Of a stretch of DNA of 10,610 bases, positions 7,123 to 10,610 are shown in pieces (positions within the stretch are counted from its first letter, which is position 1; every line of letters starts with the position of its first letter). The notes under the pieces were generated by a model. That model saw only the letters and a program-made list of their open reading frames with translations, was not told where the DNA came from and did not search any database. The stretch covers positions 1 through 10,610 of the forward strand of contig DAHZDR010000346.1 in the NCBI GenBank assembly GCA_027403435.1, read 5' to 3'. Position numbers and translations under genes: made by a program. Origin of the DNA: Deltaproteobacteria bacterium. GTDB lineage: Bacteria; Desulfobacterota; Binatia; Binatales; Binataceae.

Positions 7123-8052
7123 TTAATGAATCGTATAGGAAAGCCGCATCGGCGTCCCGTTGCGAATGACGCTCAGCGTTATCGAAGACTGCTGGTTGAG
7201 CGTGGAGAGCAACTGCAACGCCTTGGCCGGATCGCTGACCGGATGTCCCGAGACGCTGGTCAGGACGTCACCGTCGCGCAGGCCGATTTCCTCGAAGACT
7301 GAACCGGGTTGAATTTCGGAAAGACGAAAACCGGTTGACTTTCCGCCTTTGAAGTTCGGCGTCGCGCGCATTTCGGTGAACAATTGCGCCATGTGATGCA
7401 CGTTATCGTTCACGGTCGATCGGGTAATCGCGTAATGGTTCGGCGCCAGTTTGCGGATGCCTTTGGCGGCGCTGGGCCGCCGGAGCATCGGGCGGTGCAT
7501 GAACGAGCGGCGAAGCTGGCGAAGCCGCCGCATGCGGTCGCCGCCGATGCCGTTTTGAGAGTTTACCGAATCTCCGAGTTCGTCGCGCGGTATTGCGACG
7601 GCGACCCGGTGGCCGTTGTGGAGAACGACGATCCGTTCATGATCGATAGCGAGCAGCCGGCCGGCGTTGGGGATGGTCTCGCCCAGCCGATAAAGCGTTT
7701 GCCCGCCCGCCGCGTCCTCGATAATCGCGAACGGCTTGATGCCGCCGCTCAGATGCGACGTGCCCAGCAGGGTGATGCTCAGATCTTCGGTTGTGGCCGC
7801 CGCCGACGACGCCGACTCCGGCGCGGGCGCAAGGTTGAAAATGTCGCGCCGGACGATCGGTTCATAGAGCGCCGCCGACCGGGACATGCCAAACGGAAGC
7901 CGGGCGCCGCCGCTGGTTTCGGCGGATGACGCGCCGCCCGCCAAACGCAACCGCACCGCGTCGCCAACCGAGAGGGCGGCGAACCATGCGATCAGCGCCA
8001 CCATCAGCGCGTTGATAATGTAAACGTATCTTTCCGGGATATTGAACGTCAT
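7123..8052 (-). CDS. gspC: Type II secretion system GspC-like inner-membrane protein with PDZ domain
   Basis: GspC links the inner-membrane platform of the type II secretion system to the GspD secretin. From ATG 8052 the product is 309 residues. It has a short cytoplasmic N-terminus and one membrane helix (about 9-29). A homology region follows (about 66-155) that begins RRDIFNL and continues through SITLLGT and YRLGETI. A long Arg-rich linker (about 172-202, ten arginines) leads to a C-terminal PDZ domain (about 235-309) with FRLSEIQPGS, GLRDGDVL and a closing beta-strand. The PDZ type resembles deltaproteobacterial GspC. The ATG overlaps the stop of the upstream ligase gene as ATGA (8049-8052), which strongly indicates translational coupling and fixes the start against longer in-frame readings up to 8094. 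No gspD or other T2SS gene is next to it, so it is an orphan here; a GspC-like adaptor for another envelope process is possible. Confidence 0.87.
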   Translation of the reverse strand: MTFNIPERYVYIINALMVALIAWFAALSVGDAVRLRLAGGASSAETSGGARLPFGMSRSAALYEPIVRRDIFNLAPAPESASSAAATTEDLSITLLGTSHLSGGIKPFAIIEDAAGGQTLYRLGETIPNAGRLLAIDHERIVVLHNGHRVAVAIPRDELGDSVNSQNGIGGDRMRRLRQLRRSFMHRPMLRRPSAAKGIRKLAPNHYAITRSTVNDNVHHMAQLFTEMRATPNFKGGKSTGFRLSEIQPGSVFEEIGLRDGDVLTSVSGHPVSDPAKALQLLSTLNQQSSITLSVIRNGTPMRLSYTIH

Positions 8053-9428
8053 AACCCGTACGCGACATTCGCGAGCTCCGAGTCGTACGCGCAACCCTCA
8101 ACCATGCGGCTCACGTCGTAATTCCAGAGTCCCTTCCAGCGTTCGATCGTCAAGCTCGCCGGCGAATGGCCGCCGCGGACCAGGTCCATCAGGCCCAGCA
8201 AATAAATGGTTTCATCCTCGCGCCGTTCATTCAATGCTTTTTGGCGGGCGAGGCCGGCGGCGGCGATGTTGAACATCTCCAGCGCGAGCTCGCGGAAGCC
8301 GATTCGTCCGGCGCGCGCCTCGAGTCCGCGCTGATGCGCCAGATGCGTCAACTCCATCCGTTCCTCGTGGCTCCAGCGTTTCACCAAATCCCAGGCGCCC
8401 GTCAGACAATCGTCGTCGTAGAGGATTCCCTTCATCAGCGCGGGCAGCGCCAGCATCATCGACGGCGGCTGACTGTCAGCCATCCGCGCCTCGACGTATT
8501 TCTTGAGCCGCACTTCGATAAAAATCGTCGTCAGATGATTGGACCAGTCCTCGATTGTGGCGCGCTCGCGGCCCCATCCGCGCTCCATGAACTGGCGAAA
8601 CGTGAGGCCCGGCGAATCGGTCAGGTTGATGTAGCGATGGTCGCGGATCAGGAAATACATAGGCACGTCGAGCGCGTATTCGGCGTAATCGGCGAAGCAG
8701 GCGTCGTCACGGAAGATGAAGGCGGGCGCGCCGCAACGATCGGGGTCGGTGCCGGTCCAGATATGGCCGCGATAGCTCGCATAGCCATTGAGCCGGCCGT
8801 CGCAAATCGGTGAATTGGCGAACGCCGCGTAAATCAACGGCGCGAGCGCGGTGCTTACGCGCAACTTGCGCATCGCGTCGGCCTCGCCGGAGTAGTCGAG
8901 ATTGGCCTGAACTCCGGCGGTTTGTTTCATCATCCGCTGGCCGAGCCGGCCCTTGCGCGCCATGTACGGATACATGATCCGGTAACGGGCCTTGGGCAAC
9001 AGCTCGATTTCGTCGATCCGGCTGACTGGCTGCATCCCGAGGCCGAGAATCGCCGCGCCGATTTTGTGGCCGATTTCGGTTAATTGCGCGATATGGCTGG
9101 TGAACTCGCGATGGGCGCAATGGATCGTCTCGCATTGCTCGCCGGACAGCTCGATTTGCCCGCCTGGTTCGATCGTGATGGGCGCGCGCGGACCGGCGAG
9201 CGCGATTATCCGCCCGTCTTCCTCTTCTGGTGCGTAGCCGTGGCCGTCGACCAGCCGGCGCAAGATCTCCTCGACTCCGTTGGGTCCGGAAAAGGGCAGG
9301 GCGCGGCCGTCGCTCGCGGAGACGGCGACTTTTTCGTACTCGGTTCCGATCCGCCATTGTTCGCGCGGCTTGGCGCCGCTCGCGAAATAGCGAATCAACT
9401 CATCTTTGCTTTCAACCGGTTCGCTCAT
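8049..9428 (-). CDS. gshA: Glutamate--cysteine ligase (plant/proteobacterial GCS2 type)
   Basis: Joins glutamate and cysteine with ATP to give gamma-glutamylcysteine, the first and limiting step of glutathione synthesis, in the cytoplasm. From ATG 9428 the product is 459 residues, about the usual length of the plant/alphaproteobacterial type. Visible motifs are WRIGTEYEK (25-33, metal/substrate glutamates), IEPGGQIELSG (86-96), TAGVQANLDY (170-179) and EVRLKKYVEARMAD (305-318). These are the conserved blocks of this family, distinct from the E. coli GshA type. ATGs at 9476 and 9473 would add 16 or 15 residues; a GGTGG on the minus strand (9481-9485) could serve them, so the start is not settled. 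The family fit favours 9428, which has no Shine-Dalgarno of its own. No glutathione synthetase is in the window. Its stop overlaps the gspC start by 4 bases. Confidence 0.93.
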   Translation of the reverse strand: MSEPVESKDELIRYFASGAKPREQWRIGTEYEKVAVSASDGRALPFSGPNGVEEILRRLVDGHGYAPEEEDGRIIALAGPRAPITIEPGGQIELSGEQCETIHCAHREFTSHIAQLTEIGHKIGAAILGLGMQPVSRIDEIELLPKARYRIMYPYMARKGRLGQRMMKQTAGVQANLDYSGEADAMRKLRVSTALAPLIYAAFANSPICDGRLNGYASYRGHIWTGTDPDRCGAPAFIFRDDACFADYAEYALDVPMYFLIRDHRYINLTDSPGLTFRQFMERGWGRERATIEDWSNHLTTIFIEVRLKKYVEARMADSQPPSMMLALPALMKGILYDDDCLTGAWDLVKRWSHEERMELTHLAHQRGLEARAGRIGFRELALEMFNIAAAGLARQKALNERREDETIYLLGLMDLVRGGHSPASLTIERWKGLWNYDVSRMVEGCAYDSELANVAYGL

Positions 9429-9501
9429 GAAGTTCACGCCGCGGTTGCGCAACGTTAATCGGGCCGGTTTCATCATACAACCACCGGTCCAATTGCGCGC
9501 C

Positions 9502-9507
9502 TATAAT
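9502..9507 (+). promoter_or_regulatory. Candidate -10 box (TATAAT) for the glpK leader
   Basis: Exact consensus hexamer in otherwise GC-rich DNA, pointing towards glpK. Transcription would begin near 9513-9515, inside the first inverted repeat. The expected -35 position (about 9479-9484, AACCAC) is a poor match, so an activator or another sigma factor would be needed. The hexamer could also be read as part of a minus-strand promoter for the ligase gene. Confidence 0.35.
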
Positions 9508-9535
9508 GGCCTTGCGGCGGCGATTTCGCAAGGCC
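9508..9535. repeat. Inverted repeat 1 in glpK leader
   Basis: GGCCTTGCG (9508-9516) and CGCAAGGCC (9527-9535) are perfect 9-base reverse complements with a 10-base loop, starting directly after the TATAAT box. Because it spans the likely transcription start, it may work as a DNA operator for a dimeric regulator rather than as an RNA hairpin. Its right arm shares GCC (9533-9535) with the next inverted repeat. Confidence 0.55.
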
Positions 9536-9568
9536 GTCTGGAGGTCCGGGGCGGCGGCCCCAGACGGC
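9533..9568. repeat. Inverted repeat 2 in glpK leader
   Basis: GCCGTCTGG (9533-9541) and CCAGACGGC (9560-9568) are perfect 9-base reverse complements around an 18-base loop. A 7-bp version of this stem can enclose a smaller hairpin, GGGGC-GGCG-GCCCC (9548-9561). The mixed base content makes chance less likely than for the pure CG repeats nearby. No T-run follows, so it is not a standard terminator. Confidence 0.55.
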
Positions 9569-9572
9569 TGAA

Positions 9573-9664
9573 ACCCGCGCGCGCATACGGGGAAGCGCGG
9601 AGTGGCAGCACGCGCGCGCGTCGCCGCGCGGGGCGGCTTTCCCGCGCTTGTGGGCGGCGCGGGT
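9573..9664. repeat. Nested long hairpin (inverted repeat 3) in glpK leader
   Basis: Three stems nest inside one another. ACCCGCGC (9573-9580) pairs with GCGCGGGT (9657-9664). AAGCGCGG (9593-9600) pairs with CCGCGCTT (9642-9649). CGCGCG (about 9615-9620) pairs with CGCGCG (9625-9630) over a TCGC loop. Together they would fold about 92 bases into one arm ending 19 bases before the glpK ribosome site. The outer arm is followed by CTTGTCT, a weak T-rich tail. This could be a leader structure, an attenuator or a small RNA; GC-rich composition raises the chance of accidental pairing. Confidence 0.4.
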
Positions 9665-9683
9665 CTTGTCTAATCTCCCGCGC

Positions 9684-9690
9684 GGAGGAG
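9684..9690 (+). promoter_or_regulatory. Shine-Dalgarno of glpK (GGAGGAG)
   Basis: This is the strongest ribosome binding site in the window. It lies 9 bases before ATG 9700 and only 3 before the in-frame GTG 9694, so it selects the ATG. Confidence 0.85.
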
Positions 9691-9699
9691 ACAGTGACG

Positions 9700-10610
9700 A
9701 TGGCGCGCTGCGTGCTCGCAATCGATCAGGGAACGACCGGAACAACGGTGATCGTCGTTGACGAATCCGCCCGCGTCCGCGCGCGCGCTTACGGCGAAGT
9801 GCGCCAGTTTTATCCGCGTCCCGGATGGGTCGAGCATGACGCCGAGCGGATTTACCGGTCGGTAATCGAACTCAGCCGCGCGGCGCTCGAACGCGCGCGC
9901 GTCAAGCCGGCCGAACTCGCCGCGGTGGGGATCGCCAACCAGCGCGAGACGTTTGTCGTATGGGAGCGCAAGAGCGGCCGCCCGGTGCGCCGCGCGATCG
10001 TATGGCAATGCCGGCGAAGCGCGGCAATCTGCGCGGCGTTGCGCGAGCGCGAGCCGCAAATCGCCGCGCGCACGGGCCTGCTCGTCGATCCCTATTTTTC
10101 CGGAACCAAGCTTAAATGGCTGCTCGACGCCGAACCGGAATTGCGCCGGCGCGCCGCGCGCGGCGAACTTTGCTTCGGCACGATCGAGTCGTGGCTGATT
10201 TTCAAACTGACGCGCGGCGCCGCGTTTGTCACCGATTTCACCAACGCCGCGCGCACGATGTTGTTCAATCTCGAGCGGCGCGAATGGGATCCGGAGATGC
10301 TCGCAATCCTGGACGCGCCGGCCGCGATGCTGCCGGCGGCGGTCGGTTCGCGCGGCCCCCTTGCCGAAACGGCGCCGCGCACGCTTTGCGATCGCGCCGT
10401 GCCGATTGCGGCGGCGATCGGCGACCAGCAGGCGGCTCTGTTCGGCCAGGGATGCGTCGAGCCGGGCGCGGCGAAGGTCACTTACGGCACGGGCGCGTTC
10501 CTGCTGATGCATACCGGGGACCAGCGCGTGGTCTCGCGCAATCGCATGGTGAGCGCCGCCGCGCTCGGCGCTGCGGGCGAGCCGGCCTATGCGCTGGAGG
10601 GTTCGGTCTT
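9700..10610 (+). CDS. glpK: Glycerol kinase, N-terminal 303 residues (3' end outside window)
   Basis: Phosphorylates glycerol to sn-glycerol 3-phosphate with ATP in the cytoplasm; FGGY kinase family, whose members are near 500 residues. Family blocks in order are IDQGTTGTT (8-16, phosphate loop), GWVEHD, GIANQRET (77-84, with the glycerol-binding Arg82-Glu83), a WQCRR segment, PYFSGTK (131-137, Tyr132 at a glycerol contact), GTIESWL, TDFTNAARTMLF, GDQQAALFGQG (241-251, catalytic base Asp242) and YGTGAFLLMHTG. All glycerol-contacting residues that I can align to E. coli GlpK are kept. One difference is in the phosphate loop, where E. coli has TTSSR and this protein TTGTT, losing the Arg. The start is set by the Shine-Dalgarno at 9684. 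It is divergent from the gshA-like gene. No glpF or glpD is visible in the window. Confidence 0.95.
   Translation, partial: MARCVLAIDQGTTGTTVIVVDESARVRARAYGEVRQFYPRPGWVEHDAERIYRSVIELSRAALERARVKPAELAAVGIANQRETFVVWERKSGRPVRRAIVWQCRRSAAICAALREREPQIAARTGLLVDPYFSGTKLKWLLDAEPELRRRAARGELCFGTIESWLIFKLTRGAAFVTDFTNAARTMLFNLERREWDPEMLAILDAPAAMLPAAVGSRGPLAETAPRTLCDRAVPIAAAIGDQQAALFGQGCVEPGAAKVTYGTGAFLLMHTGDQRVVSRNRMVSAAALGAAGEPAYALEGSV

Larger units (their letters stand above)
9477..9699. promoter_or_regulatory. Divergent, highly structured spacer between gshA-like gene and glpK
   Basis: This is the only sizeable non-coding stretch in the window. On the plus strand TATAAT (9502-9507) is a perfect -10 box, but no matching -35 sits 16-18 bases before it and there is no TG extension. 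On the minus strand, TTGCGA then 17 bases then CATTAT (about 9532-9504) could drive the ligase. The transcript towards glpK would hold several inverted repeats (listed separately) and reach the ribosome site at 9684. I see no match to a riboswitch consensus that I know. Confidence 0.45.

Noticed and set aside
9160..9175. GGTTCGATC resembling a tRNA T-arm
   Set aside because: It lies inside the glutamate-cysteine ligase coding frame and has no acceptor, D or anticodon stems around it.
9573..9664. Intrinsic terminator between the divergent genes
   Set aside because: The stem is followed by CTTGTCT rather than a T-run, and neither neighbouring gene ends here, so a terminator would only make sense as an attenuator.
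9533..9670. Cobalamin riboswitch, SRP RNA or other known structured RNA in the glpK leader
   Set aside because: I looked for the B12 box and the SRP tetraloop/GGAAG-AGCAG pattern and found no convincing match; the region stays unassigned.

Overview
The window is gene-dense, high-GC DNA from a bacterium, with almost no non-coding space. It holds eight genes, two of them cut by the window edges. A type II secretion GspC-like protein, an SppA membrane protease and a probable lipoprotein point to a Gram-negative (diderm) cell. The GspC has a C-terminal PDZ domain of the kind found in former Deltaproteobacteria. A plant/proteobacterial-type glutamate-cysteine ligase shows that the cell makes gamma-glutamylcysteine, and probably glutathione. 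I read this as an uncultured lineage near Desulfobacterota/Myxococcota/Binatota, but that placement is inference from protein style only. I see no mobile element, CRISPR array, tRNA, rRNA or sign of recent transfer.

Layout, left to right. (1) Positions 2-571, minus strand: the N-terminal 190 residues of a glyoxylate reductase/D-2-hydroxyacid dehydrogenase, cut by the left edge. (2) Positions 616-2805, plus strand: a large NDP-forming acyl-CoA synthetase with the ATP-grasp domain first. It diverges from gene 1 across about 44 bp that contain a possible promoter. (3) Positions 2816-4228, minus strand: a probable lipoprotein beta-propeller, convergent with gene 2. (4) Positions 4272-6095, plus strand: signal peptide peptidase SppA (67K type), divergent from gene 3 across 43 bp. 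(5-7) Minus strand, transcribed in the order glutamate-cysteine ligase (8049-9428), GspC-like protein (7123-8052), DUF2333-like membrane protein (6102-7016). The first two overlap by 4 bases (ATGA), and the third follows after a gap with a perfect hairpin. (8) From 9700, plus strand: glycerol kinase GlpK, cut by the right edge.

The genes look like short, alternating transcription units with mixed jobs: small-acid and CoA-thioester metabolism (1, 2), envelope quality control (3, 4), thiol synthesis coupled to an orphan secretion component (5-7), and glycerol use (8).

The least ordinary parts are: the roughly 220-base spacer between the ligase and glpK, which holds a TATAAT box and several strong, partly competing inverted repeats; the coupling of glutamate-cysteine ligase to a lone GspC with no gspD or other T2SS gene next to it; and the ATP-grasp-first acyl-CoA synthetase. 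I found no clear case of an entirely new system.
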